Shown: positions 34,391-46,579 of the stretch, piece by piece
Layout: each line of letters starts with the position of its first letter
Position numbering within the stretch: position 1 is the first letter of the stretch
Source of the DNA: Odobenus rosmarus divergens
Lineage: Eukaryota > Chordata > Mammalia > Carnivora > Odobenidae
Assembly (NCBI RefSeq): GCF_000321225.1
Contig: NW_004450480.1
Coordinates: 669,689 to 733,688, forward strand
DNA: 64,000 nt
Direction: 5' to 3'
The notes under the pieces: generated by a model
What the model was told of the DNA's origin: nothing
The model's database searches: none
The model's input: only the letters and a program-made list of their open reading frames with translations
Position numbers and translations under genes: made by a program

Positions 34391-34468
34391 ACGATACATG
34401 TTTTAAACCACTGAATTATACAAATCCATACATCAGAAATGGAGAGACATTCTGCAAAGCAATTGGCC

Positions 34469-34624
34469 TATACCCTTCAAAAGTACCAGTGGAAGAAAAA
34501 CTGAAGAAAGACTGGCCACCTATACCCTTCAAAAGTACCAGTGGAAGAAAAACTGAAGAAAGACTGGCCACCTATACCCTTCAAAAGTACCAGTGGAAGA
34601 AAAACTGAAGAAAGACTGGCCACC
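34469..34624. repeat. Perfect 52-bp tandem repeat, 3 identical copies
   Basis: Units start at 34469, 34521 and 34573 with TATACCCTTCAAAAGTACCA and end GACTGGCCACC. I found no difference between copies, although the surrounding old repeat is heavily diverged. Confidence 0.95.
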
Positions 34625-34790
34625 TGTTTCCAGTTATAGAGACTACAGAGGCATGATGACTAACTGCAATGTGTGATCTGGGATTGGACTCTGGATCAGA
34701 ACAGGCAAAAACCCCAAAGCTATAAAGAACATTAATGAGACAATTAGAAAAACTTGAATAGGAACTGGATTTTAGATACACACAGCTTGT
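34480..34790 (+). repeat. Old retroposon fragment, related to 28640-29195
   Basis: GAGACTACAGAGGCATGATG, CTGCAATGTGTGATCTGGGA and AGAACATTAATGAGACAATT are text of the same ancient family. The 52-bp expansion involves its left part. Confidence 0.55.
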
Positions 34791-36009
34791 GAAATAGGGT
34801 ATTCATTGCACAAAACTCCAAACTCTACACAGGCAGAGATCTGTTTTCTAAGTTGTACACCAGCATCTACATAGTGCCTACCACATTGTGGACAATCAAA
34901 AAATATTTTTAATGAATTAATCTATACTTAAGAAAAAAACACTAAACATTTCGAGGACAATGTCCTATCAGATAACGCTGCAAAAAATATCAGGACTATG
35001 AGTCTTTCTGCTTCCAACTCTCATTTTTATTCTCCCCACCCACCCACCCCCCGCCCATTTTGAGATCTTGAGGCTCTGCTTTATTCTTCTTAAGCCCAGA
35101 AAGAATGAGATGGTCACATGGTAAGTACGAGAGAGACTGGCTCCACCATTCTGCAATATCTGAGTCCTTTTTATAAACTCTTGCACCAACATAGTTTCAA
35201 AGCAAGGGAGCGAATGCTTATGAGACTGCCCTGAAAATTAGGTGTGGTGATCTACAGCCAAATTGTTAGGCGATGCAAGAAAGGCAGGAAGCCTAAATAG
35301 GTCAGGCTCTGCTAATAAGCATGGAGGTTCCAAGGCACCCACATCTGATAAATACGAGGGGAGACAACTGCAGAACAAATGAATAACCGTCATTAAGTAA
35401 ATACTTAGAACCAAGCTCTCGACTTCTGTACTTACCCTTATGCATTATAAGATGACATACACAGCAGACTTTAATTACAACATTCTAATTGCTTAAATGC
35501 ACCCTGGCACCAATTTATGATTACAGTTTGAATTTGTAGTAGTGGGGTGTTCAGCTGAAAAACTAGTCATATTTTTTTAAAAACAGTGCAAAGTGCTTGC
35601 AAGGTAATAAAAGATGAGTAGGGAGAGAAAAAGATGAATCAGGAGAAAGTTATGGTCATGATATTAAAATTAAGCCTTTGAATAAAGAAGCTCTGCTAAA
35701 GTCAGTATCCTTTCTAGACTTTTTTTTTTTTTGCAATGACTAAATACGCAATGATACTTTTATTTTCAGGACTATTGTGCGTCCATTTGATTGGGTTAGT
35801 TATTATTTTCTATTTTTTATTATTACTTATTTTTTCCAATAGATCATACCACGCTTAAGATATTTTCACCAACATTCTCCTTTTATGCCGTAATTGTGTT
35901 TTTTTTAATGCTCAAGTACTTCTCATAAATGAAAACATCTTGTAACAGAATTTTGGAATAATACTGTCAATAACAACAACAAAAACAAGAAACACTGAAG
36001 TGCTAATTA
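34791..36009. other. Intronic sequence with L2-like tail and G4 motif
   Basis: About 34850-34920 resembles an L2 3' tail. The rest is AT-rich and unassigned apart from the C-rich tract at 35034-35056. Confidence 0.45.
35034..35056 (-). other. Canonical G-quadruplex motif on the transcribed-sense strand
   Basis: The plus strand reads C4-A-C3-A-C3-A-C6-G-C3. The minus strand, which is the FRMD4B sense strand, therefore carries five G3+ runs with single-base loops. Confidence 0.85.
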
Positions 36010-36170
36010 TCTATTCCAAGAAGCTGACATATATTAATTCACTGAATCCTCAGGACAGCCCTTTGAGGAGGTAATGTGGGGAGATTGAAGCTTAGGAAGA
36101 CAACAAGATGGTTGCTCAAGGCCACCCAAACTGTGAGTGGTGGAGCCAGGATTCACAGTGAGGCAGTTGG
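36010..36170 (+). repeat. MIR relic
   Basis: ATTAATTCACTGAATCCTCA, GCTCAAGGCCACCCAAACTG and GTGGTGGAGCCAGGATTCAC match MIR. Confidence 0.75.
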
Positions 36171-36188
36171 GACTCCCTGTCCTCAGTG

Positions 36189-36214
36189 CCCACCCCCCCC
36201 CCACCCCCCCCCGC
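36189..36214. repeat. C homopolymer-rich tract
   Basis: Three C runs separated by single A or G bases, including runs of about 10 and 9. The minus strand is G-rich and could fold as a quadruplex. It is prone to slippage. Confidence 0.85.
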
Positions 36215-37974
36215 CATGTCAGGCATTGGGCCATACTTTGGACAGTCTCTCCAAGGAGCGAGCAAATAATCTTGGTTGGTGGCCAGCACCTGTGAACTAC
36301 TGCCTTTAGCTGAGAAGTCTCTCACACTCTTAGAGTGTATATTACATGTGTAACTATTTGTGGCCCATTCAACAGGTTTAACTGAAATGGATATCTTAGT
36401 CTGTTTCCTAATGAATTCACATTGCAAAACATCACTTTTAGGCCTACTTATGAAATGGGAATCTTCCATTCAATTTCCTCTGTTTGAAAAATATAAAGAT
36501 AGCCCTTCAAATCTCCTCCTAAGGCCTCCTGAGCATGTGTAACACTGCAGAAAGGCAAAATATATCTGGCTCTAGTTTGAGTTAAACAAAGAGATGACAG
36601 ATAGCTGAGGGGTAAAAAGATGGATATATATAGAGAGATCTGGTATGGATACATTTGTTTTGGGAAGTTTCTTTGCCATATTCCTTTTGAAATCCAAGAT
36701 GTGTGTCTTCAAGGATGTCAAGCTAAGCATTTTCAAAAGCAGGAAACATAAAAGAAATGTGATTTCTAGAATAAATTGAGAAAACATCTTACAGAGTCAT
36801 TTCATTCATTCCTACATTTAAGATATTGTATTTTCAGCTGAATGGACCATCTCCCTCCTCCTGCCTCTGTCCAAGCATTGGTCATACTATTTTTATGACT
36901 TTTTTGAGTCAAATTTAGTGTAGTGGTCTTCTTATAGCTCATTTCTGAGATGATGTTTTACCAAACGTATGAATGCTGAGTTTAAATGTTTTAAGATAAT
37001 TCATGCCAAATGGCACCACTAGGAAATACAGGCTTTTCAACTGCATTTTTAGTAGCTCTTCTCAATGCATTCAACAAATATTTGAGTGCCTATTTGTGCT
37101 GGCCAAAAATCAGTGAACAAAAAATTCATTCTTTGCAAATTTACCCAGGCTAGTGTCATCTGGAAGGCATTTTCCTTGTTATTTATTCTGTGATGAGGTT
37201 CTTTTACCTCTACAGACCTCAGTTTTTTCCACTGGGGACCAAACACCTTCCCCTCTACCATCTCAGGGAGGTGATAAAGGCAAATGACATGGCATATACG
37301 GCCAGTCCCCGAGGATTCAAACTGGCATGTGTTAGAAGCTATTATTATGAAAACTTGATTCTCGCAAATATACAAGGCGGCATATATCCGAATGCTCATG
37401 GTTTAAGATGCACATAATTTCAATGTCGGGAAAAACCACATGAAACAGAAAAAGGTGAAATATTTATTATAAAACTCGCAATAGCCCTTTAAAATACGAT
37501 ATTAGATTTCTTTGTTCCTCGTGGACTGGCTAGCCTTCAAACCAACTCTGATGTTTAGTTTAGTGACTTCACTTGGTAAATACTGGTGGCTGGTTATTAT
37601 GAGGAGGCACGATTGTCTCTGTGTAGACAGAACTTATAGCCTGCAAAATTCAATTTCTGTTACTGATCCTTTAAATTATTTCAGCATCTTGAAAAGAGCT
37701 TGAGGATTAAAACACACACACACACACACACACACATATTCACTCTTCAAATCCCAAATGTTAAAACTGCCAGGTTAGCAGATACACTGAATATATTTCA
37801 GTTCTCAGTGACTACTCAAATTGTTGTTTGGTGAATTACATGCAGTGATTCTGGGACAAGAGGCAGGAATGTGATGCTGAAGTATTGGACTGGTTACAGA
37901 GGAGTATGCCTTATGTTCTGTCAGGTTAAATGGAGCTGAGACCATTTCTCTCTCTTAAGACATTATAAATAGGG
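36215..37974. other. Intronic sequence with a CA microsatellite
   Basis: Unassigned apart from (CA)13 at 37711-37736. The 116-117-aa minus-strand ORFs at 36116-36469 and 37049-37399 have no recognised homology. Confidence 0.45.
37711..37736 (+). repeat. (CA)n microsatellite
   Basis: About 12-13 uninterrupted CA units. Confidence 0.95.
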
Positions 37975-38155
37975 GGGCACCTGGGTGGCCCAGTAGGTTA
38001 AGCGTCTGCCTTTGGCTCAGGTCATGATCCTGGGGTCCTGGGATCAAGTCCCATGTCGGGCTTCTTGCTCAGCTGGGGGGTCTGCTTCTCCTTCGGTCCC
38101 TGCCTTTGCTCGTGCTCTCTCTCTCTCTCAAATAAATAAATAAAATCTAAAAAAA
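37975..38155 (+). mobile_element. CAN-SINE, plus
   Basis: Head GGCACCTGGGTGGCCCAGTA to tail AAATAAATAAATAAAATCT. A perfect 18-bp TSD, AAGACATTATAAATAGGG, lies at 37957-37974 and 38156-38173. This is the longest perfect TSD in the window, so the insertion is probably relatively recent. Confidence 0.97.
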
Positions 38156-38173
38156 AAGACATTATAAATAGGG

Positions 38174-38939
38174 ATAGCAGCAGGTCTTTCCATGAATGTG
38201 TACTTAAAAAAATATCTCTTTGCCATGGCCGGGCAGCTAGAAGAGTTAGTACTATTCACGAGCTCATGTATTAACTTTGGGGAGGATTCATTTCTGTAAT
38301 GTTTCTCCCATCCCTGCTTTTTTGTTGCTTCTATGGTAACTTGGCTCTAGTAAGAAGGAAAAAGAAAAGTCAATGATATCCAGGGTAGTATGGTTGAATG
38401 TGTGGGTGGGAGAAAATGCCAGAAGACTCAGCTAACGAGAGGTTTTAGGATTAACTGGATTCCCTCTGCATATACTCTGAATGCTCCTCTGTCCCAGAGG
38501 CTATCAAAAGTTGATGACTTATTTCCTTGGAATTCCAAGAGAAGATGTTTGAATTGAAGAGCAGAGAAGTGTGTTCACCTATCCTTGTAGCTGATTTTAC
38601 AGTGATTCTCCTGAATGTCTCCACAGGTACTTACAGTGAATATAGCAACAAAGGTTACAGTACATATGCTGAGACGCCCGTGCTTTACAAATCCGATCGT
38701 GGGATGTCTAAATTGTATTCCAATAAGTTCAGTATACTGAATTTCAAGGTTACAAGTGCGGCACCAACACTGGAAAACTGAATTTAGGAGCAGTAACTCC
38801 ATCTTAAGTAGTGAAAACAAAGTAAGATTGAAAGCTGAAAAAGTCTAATTTTATGGTTGTTACTCAGAACTGATTTTCAATTTAACTTGATCTTTTCACA
38901 AGCCCATTTTGAAAGACTGATCAATGCAGTTGTTAGTGT
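38174..38939. other. Intronic sequence without recognised features
   Basis: An 84-aa ORF at 38527-38781 has no homology that I recognise. Confidence 0.5.
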
Positions 38940-39330
38940 AAACTCCATTTACTTTCCTCACTTGACCACTATTTACTGAGGGCCTCCAGCATAGGCCAGG
39001 CTCTGTGCCAGTGATTGGGCCATAGCATGAACAAGGGCTGACCTGGTCCCAAGGACTTAGTCTGGTCTCTGGTCGTGGGCGGCAGATATACGAACAAACA
39101 ATTCGACACAATGGGAGGAGAGTCAGGAGAAGCATGTAAAGGCTATTTTGGAGGACGCTGGTGATGGTGCATAGGGGGAGCATTGCTCCAGGGGCAGGGG
39201 CTGGAGCTGATTTCTGGAGGATAAGTGGAATATTTGTCAGAGGGAAAGGAAGGGAGGGAGAAAGGCAGCCAGCAGGGAAACAAGAACATAAAAGAGAAAA
39301 AGACATTCAGCAGGCTAAGTATATTAAAAA
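38940..39330 (+). repeat. Old interspersed repeat, family not named
   Basis: ATTTACTGAGGGCCTCCAGC, GGCCAGGCTCTGTGCCAGTG and AGACTTAGTCTGG-like text resemble a common ancient repeat starting 'tttattgagcacctactatgtgcc'. Confidence 0.45.
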
Positions 39331-39489
39331 AGGCGAAGACTGGGATGGTCAGGGAACGAGGAGTTATTTCAGTTTGACCACAGGGTGAGTATGGGAAGAG
39401 GCTCCCATACTGATCCAGGGCTTGTGTGTCCTCCTAAGGGCCTGATACAGAATGGCAGTCGTAAGAAGAGCAAAACTGCGAACAGCAAA

Positions 39490-39680
39490 ACAGCATGCCA
39501 GACACTGTTCTATGCGCTTTGCATATATTAACCTATCCATTGAGGCAGGTACTATTCTTGCCCCTGCTTTAACAGTTAAACGGAGGCTTAAAAATTTAAG
39601 TACCATGCCCAGGTGAAAGCCAAGGCCATGTTTTTGAGCCAAGGGTGCCTGGTTGCAGAGTCACTGCATTCCACAGCCCC
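39490..39680 (+). repeat. MIR relic
   Basis: GCCAGACACTGTTCTATGCG, TGAGGCAGGTACTATTCTTG and GCATGCCAGACACTG order fits MIR. Confidence 0.7.
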
Positions 39681-40539
39681 TGTAGGCAGCGGGCGGGGGT
39701 GGGAGGCCGTGAAGACTGGGGAGGTGCAGTCTTGTCGATTTCACTTCCTAAAATGCCTCCACCGGGCTATCCAATTGTTCATTCTTTAATCATTCACTCA
39801 TTCACTTATTTGTCCATTTAACAACCTTTTACTTAAGAAGGTCCTAGAGGTTCTGACATAAAGAAAATCTGGCCCCTATCCTCCATGTATGAGTTTATAT
39901 TTAATGAAATAAAAATGTGTAATGGCAAAGTATCCCTGTCCTCCTTCCCCATGCTGTACGCTTACTCTCCAAACATAAGAACATAAAGAAGAGGGAGAAA
40001 AGTGGGCCAGATAAGATTAAAGCAGCCTCAACATACATAAAAAGTTGAAAATCTAACAAAATGTAAAATGTAGGCAGCAAGTGATCTCAACCAAGAAAAA
40101 TCTATGCTCAAAGGAAAGAAATATGGCAGAATAATACAATTAATGCCCCAGTATTAGGCATATGAATCAATCCCTTTTCTTTCCCCTGCATTTTCTAAAT
40201 TTTCTACAATGGCCAAGTGTTACTTTTACAATTGGGAAAAAAACCGCCACTCTACCATTGTCTTTAAGAGTAGACCTTTTGCTTTTCTAGAGAAAGCAAT
40301 TAGGAATCTTCAACTTCCATCAGCTTTGCCCAGTGAGAAAGGTGACTGGGCGTTTTTCCAATGGAGGGAAAGTGATAAGCAAAATGTTTTTATTCTCTTC
40401 ACACAGCTTTAAAGAGGTAAAGTTCAGTGACTATGCTGATTGCTTTTGTCTTTATTTTTTTAATTTAAAATAATTCAAGCTTCTTCTTAAAAAAAATTAT
40501 AAAAGCATGTCTTAGGGAACAAAAGTTCCATAACTTCAC
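39681..40539. other. Intronic sequence, mostly unassigned
   Basis: TCATTCACTCATTCACTTAT near 39790 hints at an old repeat edge. No exon seen. Confidence 0.4.
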
Positions 40540-41050
40540 TCCCAGAGATAATAGAAATTTAGGCTATGCCATACTTTTTTCTATTTTTCCCTATGTATAA
40601 ACTCCATTTTACATGCATAAAAGTAAATAATAAAGTTAACAACAATCACAGTATATTTACTGTTCTGTAACTTGATTCTTTTTAAACGTGACAAGGTAGT
40701 TTGGACACATTTCCATGTCAGTCGAGCAGAGCAGGGCTGCCCTACTCTTTGATGGCCACACAGGAGCCTATCACATGAATGAGTTGTCCTTGATTTAACT
40801 AACCCCTGTTGAAGTGTATTTTGGCAGTTTCCAGTTTCCTTCTATTAGAAAAAATTATTTAAGATCTTTTTATATTTATCTTTTCATATTTCAGTAACAT
40901 CTTCCATGGGATTATTCCTAAAGTTGGTGGACAACTGGGTGAAAAGACATGTTCTTACTTTTAATGGACGTGGCCAGACTGCCCTCGAAAGCCATGTGGG
41001 CTTTGAAAAGAGCTTTGGTGCCTCCAGGTTCACACACTTAAAAGCAAATG
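40540..41050 (+). repeat. Old LINE-type fragment
   Basis: TTCACTCCCAGAGATAATAG, ACACATTTCCATGTCAGTC and GGGATTATTCCTAAAGTTGG follow the order of an ancient LINE segment. A related text type appears at 59160-59715. Confidence 0.45.
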
Positions 41051-41836
41051 GCATTCGGATTCTAAGACCGTTATGCAATATGCTCTATCACTCTAAGTGG
41101 GGTAAGAGCGTGTTTTAGGGATGCTGGGCTGAGGCTCTCGCCAAGTCTACTAATGAAAGGGCACATCTAATAAGGTCTCAGTCAAGGAATGGGGCTAGAG
41201 GGAGGATAAGAATAAACACGATTGGATAGTCTTGCAATAACTAATTTTTAATAGGAAAATTAAATTTCTACATTATTTCTACATTATTTGAGGTACAAAG
41301 AGATGAGAGCTTTTGAGAAAAGAAAAGGGAACATAGTGAAATCTGTTAGGGCATTCCTGAGCCAATGTCTGCTCCTTTTGGTATGGTATATCCTCCTGCT
41401 CAGCCTGGAGCAGAGGAAGTCCTAACTGGCTTAGTACCCAGGCCAACATCTCTTGACTGAATCCAAAGACGTTTTGTTTAAAGAATCAGAACAGACCTAG
41501 GTTTTATCCTGTGGTCAGATCTAACATAGGCTTACAGTTGTCACTTTCTGCTTTATTATTTAACGGTATAGTATATATCCACAATGGCATTTTCACAAGT
41601 GTGGTCAGCAGTCCATTAATAAATATTGCTTGAAAGAAAAATTTCATATGCAAGTAAGTTTGGACAATATCGGGTTAAACAAAATCGAATGTTTGCATAT
41701 TGAAGAACTTCTTGAAGTCTTGAACATGTTGAAAGCATGTGGTGAATTTCCAAGAAAGTGGTCTAAAGTTTCTTAAACTCTTTTTGGTAAGAAAATAGCT
41801 TAAGATCATGAGATAGATTCTTGAGCTGCAGATTTA
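41051..41836. other. Intronic sequence without recognised features
   Basis: AT-rich. A short duplication, AATTTCTACATTATTTCTACATT, lies at about 41263-41290. Confidence 0.5.
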
Positions 41837-42053
41837 TTTTTTTTTTTTAAAACTCATTTATTTATTTGAGGGAGAGAGAGTATGTGTGTAAGGGAGGGAG
41901 CGGGAGGGGGCGAGAGGGGCAGAGAGAGTCTTAAGCAGACTCTATACTGATCACAGAGCCCTACGCAGAGCTCAATCTCAAGACCCTGAGATCACAACCT
42001 GAGCCAAAACCAAGAGTCTGACGTTTAACCAACTGCGCCACACCTGGGCACCC
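41837..42053 (-). mobile_element. CAN-SINE, minus
   Basis: Diverged copy with a T-rich tail, GA-rich stretch and reverse head CACACCTGGGCACCC. A 15-bp TSD (TGAGCTGCAGATTTA, one mismatch) lies at 41822-41836 and 42054-42068. Confidence 0.94.
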
Positions 42054-42504
42054 TGAGCTGTAGATTTAAAGTACAGTATTCTGTGTGTGCGGGTGATTAC
42101 AGACTCCTAATTCTGTTTGTGAGATTTCTTGTATTGCAGAGTTAGGAAAATGTCTCACCCTGCTTTTTATATTATTATGAAGGAGTAACAAGATGCATCA
42201 ATGAATTCTGGATATGCACAGTCTTTCCACGGTCCCTGGCATCTTTCAGAAATATTATGTCCTAGAAAGTATCATCATATGTATTGCCTTTAAAGTAAAC
42301 ACAACACACATCTACACACAAATGTACAAATGAAAGAATCCTTAAGACTTAGGACAGGCCATGGGAAGGTACTAGTGTTAGAATACTGATAACGCAGCAC
42401 TCATCAGAAATGCTGGCCCTAAATAGGAATGCAGTAAATTTTTACTGACTAAATGAATGAATGAATGAATGAATGAATGAACAAATGAATTAATGAAAGG
42501 CAAA
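42054..42504. other. Intronic sequence with an AATG repeat
   Basis: (AATG)7 at about 42451-42480, probably from an L2/MIR 3' tail (GACTAAATGAATGAATG). Otherwise unassigned. Confidence 0.6.
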
Positions 42505-42665
42505 TACTATGGTTTCTGGAGCTAGGCTGCCTAGTGATTACTCCACTGCTAATGAGCAATTTAACCACGGCCAAATTATTTAACTTACTTATGTTTCCAT
42601 TTCCTCATTTGTTAAAGCAATAATAAACAACACTATCAGTTATTGAGAGGATTAAATGAGCTAAT
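42505..42665 (+). repeat. MIR relic
   Basis: GGTTTCTGGAGCTAGGCTGCC, TTTCCATTTCCTCATTTGTT and GAGAGGATTAAATGAGCTAA match MIR. Confidence 0.8.
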
Positions 42666-43501
42666 AAAAGAAAGAAATCAAGGCCTGCTGCTTGGGGAGC
42701 TCTCAGGAAGGTCGAGCTGCCATCCTCGTTCATGTGCATGATTTCCCCCACAGAGCACCTCCTGAACCCCACTTGCTTTGCCTTTTCCTTATAAAAATTT
42801 TATACACAGCAAAAGAGACAAGGTGGCCAACACTATTTTAATTTTCTAAGCACGTCTTCAAATCACTGATTTTAAAAAAGGGGTGGTGGTCATAAATGTG
42901 CATTGGTGACTAAAGTCAGACGTGGTCATGGAGGCCTCCAGAAATGGTAACCGGGGCCACACCTGCAGTCCTGTTTTGGGCATTCAGCCTTCTCTCCTAG
43001 CAGGCAACAGGCTGCCCAAGGTGGACCGCTGCCCACATGCTGAGCGCTGCCAGGGTTCCCCAGTATCAGTTTCGGAATTTCCATGTCATTGCCACCTGGC
43101 ACAGGTCGTTGTTTTGCAAAGGCAAGGTGTGCCCCTCTGCATTCTCACCAAGGAAGCCAAACAGGTTCAAGAGCCCTCACCTGACTGACAACTCAGACAC
43201 CAGCACTCTCCTGGGGAACACTTGACCCACATGGGGCCGTTTGTAGCTTTCTGGTAGGTTCTGTTCCTCCATGAGTGCTCATGCGCTTCGGAAAGGAGAT
43301 GAGTGCTTTGTCCCCCAGCCCAACTTGTGGAAGCCATTTGGCCTCTAGTGTCCGGAGGCATCTATACCACCACGGGCTAAGACCATGAGTATGTACAACA
43401 CAGTTTGGAATAAGGGAAAGAAGGAGCTTAAACTTCAGATGACTCAGATCCGCCTCCCCCATGGGGAGGGGATAGACAACCCTCATCCATCCAGAAGCAG
43501 C
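42666..43501. other. Intronic sequence without recognised features
   Basis: Moderately GC-rich at 42900-43340. The ORFs here (up to 124 aa, minus) lack recognisable domains. Confidence 0.5.
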
Positions 43502-43735
43502 ATATGTAGTGGTTAAAGTCCTAGATTCTGGCATCATACTGCCTGGGATGAATCCTGGCTCCTCCACTTATTAGCTCTGCGAACTTCTGTATGTTACTTA
43601 ACCTCTCTACCTCAGTTTTCCCGCCTGTAAAATGGGGGAAAATAATAGAACTGAGGTAAGGTTTGGAGAACTAAATGAATGAATATATGCAGTAAGCGCC
43701 TAGCAAATTATATGTATTCAATACTCATTAGGGGC
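43502..43735 (+). repeat. MIR relic, nearly complete
   Basis: GTGGTTAAAGTCCTAGATTC, TCCTGGCTCCTCCACTTATT, TTAACCTCTCTACCTCAGTT and GTAAAATGGGGGAAAATAAT are clear MIR text. Confidence 0.9.
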
Positions 43736-43899
43736 TGTGACCTGGCCACCCTGTAACAATAGTCCCCGAGGTCTAAGTTATGGAGGACACTTTTATTTCC
43801 CTGGAGCAATGATCAAAGAAAAGCAGAGACAAATGAGAGGTGCTTTTATGGGCCCCAGCATCTTGCTGGTATAATTTTCTAAGGATACTTTTCCCACCT

Positions 43900-44045
43900 C
43901 GCTCTGTGATGTTAAGCAAACAACTTAACCCGCCTGGGCCGCTGTTCTTTTATTCCTAAAAGGGAATCACACATTTTCTTCTTCATGGGCTAGAGTGAGA
44001 ATCAAATGCAGTGAAATGTGTACCACTTAGCATAGTAGCGGCACA
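43900..44045 (+). repeat. MIR relic
   Basis: CTCTGTGATGTTAAGCAAAC and GAGAATCAAATGCAGTGAAA fit the MIR 3' half. Confidence 0.55.
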
Positions 44046-46579
44046 CACACAAAAATGTACAGAAAAGGCTCTGCAAACATTTCTTTCCTTCCAATTAGTC
44101 TCAGAGCTGGAAAGCAATTTCATACCTTCCTCTGCTCTCCCTTTCTTAAGGGGGAAATGCCTTTCCTGTTTTAACTGCCAGGAAAGAAGAGGAGAAATGA
44201 AAAGGCATCTTTCTAGAGTTGTCTCTGGACCTTGATTCGTATGTCTCAAAGCCAGGTTCAACTCATATTTAAACATTCTGCTTGTTTAACACCCAGAAAA
44301 CCCTGTGATTCTTCAACTAAAGGGCTCAGGAAAATGACCAAAGAGTCTTGTTGAAAAGGCTGCTTTCCATCTCTCTCCTCAATTCCGACTCTTTGGTCTG
44401 GAGAGGGGCAAGAAGGCAAGAGTCTGCTCATTAAAAATGAGCGTTTGTTGTAGATCTGATAAAAGTAGTCAAAGGTCACACAATGCGAAATGCTGCCCCA
44501 ATCTCACCAGATAATTTCGAAATGGGAAAAAATGGCTCAGCAAGGCAAGGAGAAAAATCAAGAAATCCTCAGAGCATTTCCAGTTATAAGCAGCCTCAAA
44601 TGGCGCTGGCAAGAAGCAGGCACAAAAAGGAAAGTACTGCTAAATAAATACTCTCTTATGTACTCAGTTCTAGCCATGGTTGACTTTGGCCTATATACCA
44701 ATGGCTTTGTAACTGAAGTCGACCAGAACTAGTCTTCTGTAAGATTACTATTGACATTTAATTGATATCTACAATAACTAGAGAAAAATCCAATAGGTTT
44801 TTGACTTCTTAAAAAGAAGGTATTAGACTATACATTGAATTTTCTCCCTGATAGGATCATTCTTACTCATTTTTTTTTGTTGAAAATTGTAATTAGTTAC
44901 CATAGCATTGCTAAATGATATTCAGTAATACCTGGAAAATGAATTTTTAAGCATTTTAGATGTTTAGTTTCTCAGTAAGTTTATACACATTTCATAGTTA
45001 ATGCTAGTCATGTGATACAACAGACAAGCTGTTTTGTTTATTTCTGGGCTTCTTGGGAAACAAGCGTTCATCATCAACAGCATCCATTCATTTATTGCAT
45101 TAGTCTACAACAATTCACTGAATGCCCAATTCATACCACACTGCGTACGTGGGGATTTGCTTTGGAGTAAACAAAAGTGAAAAAATCTCTTTCCCTTTTT
45201 CAGACTCTTCCGGGATACCCAAACTCAAAAATGAGGTCCAATATTTCTTTTAACACAAAGCTATCAGTGGCTTCTTCGCTATACAGCATGGCCAATGATA
45301 TTTACAAAACCATTGGGAACCACCCAGTGTTTCAAACGACATACTCACAGGGGTGAATTTTTTTAAATATGAATCCACATTTACGTAGCTAGGCAGAGCT
45401 TTAGCCACTATAAGAAACTTTATCACAAGCCATATTTCTTACTAACCAAGCATGCAAAGAGATATTGTGGCTTTGTCAGTATTTGCAAATAAGAGCTCTC
45501 TTCCATTGCCTGTATGTTTCTGCCTTCAATGGACGGAAGGAGCTGGCAGATGGGGACAGCTATCTGGTAGAAAGAAAGAAGCGTGGGTAGTGGATGATTA
45601 GAGGTGCTGAACACATCACTGATGGGAAGCATGTTCTTGGCACAGGGTGGAAGGAAGCCCCATTCACTCTCATATCCAGCATTGAGCCCTAAATTAACAG
45701 CAGCTATCACATCAGTGGCTGATTTTCACCAATCAATAATCCACCTACATGTATTCTATAGCCGAGACTATGTTCTCATAAAACATATTTATTCCTGTGT
45801 CCATGATTCAGATGATATTCCCTATGTGTGATGTTCTTAAATTATCATATATCTTAGAAATTACCTGAAAGATGCTTTACCACACAGCTACCTGATCCCA
45901 TTATCTTATCATTTATAGGATCCTGTAACATCTCTTGGGACTGTTTGTTACTAGCCATCTGCATATTACTTAGATAGAAAATATTCAACTCTAAATTCTT
46001 ACAACTGAATTTAAAAATTTATTGCAATAACATTCATAGGTCATAGTGCCTAACAATACTATATTTTGTAAAAGTTCTAAATTCTTTGACAAGTCATAAA
46101 ACACTCCTATTTAGAAAGGATGTCTCAAGAACTGACATTCATAAGAAGGAGTGGAAGTTAAAAAGAACTCTGCTTTTCAGGACTTCCTCCAGACCAACAG
46201 AATTTAGCATACAAAGCTACGAGAGAAATATCATGAGTTAAAATTTGCATTGTATCTTTATTTACATAGCAACAGAGCAAAGAAGCAATCAAGGAAACTG
46301 TTTCAATGGACCATGGCCAGCTAGATAGTGAAAAATATAACAAGGGGGTAATTGTACTTCTCCCCATAGGAGATGATGACCAACCTTGGTTTATGAAATG
46401 TTTTCTCCTGACTCAGTGAAGGCTGCATTTGCTATATAGGTATCTACTTATCAGTCAACACTTGGAGTTCTTAAGGAAGCTCAAGTCTCAACAAAGAGAG
46501 GCTATAATAAAGTCTTTGGTGCTGAAGACCTTTTACTTTCTCCAAAGAATTAACCAAAAACTCTGATTTGAATACTTCT
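44046..46579. other. Intronic sequence, largely unassigned
   Basis: No exon or clear transposon. About 45070-45200 (CATCCATTCATTTATTGCAT) may be an old repeat edge. ORFs up to 97 aa are not convincing. Confidence 0.45.

Noticed and set aside
34336..34608. 90-aa ORF with repeated peptide
   Set aside because: The repetition arises from the 52-bp DNA repeat, whose period is not a multiple of three, so the units are read in different frames. Not a repeat protein.
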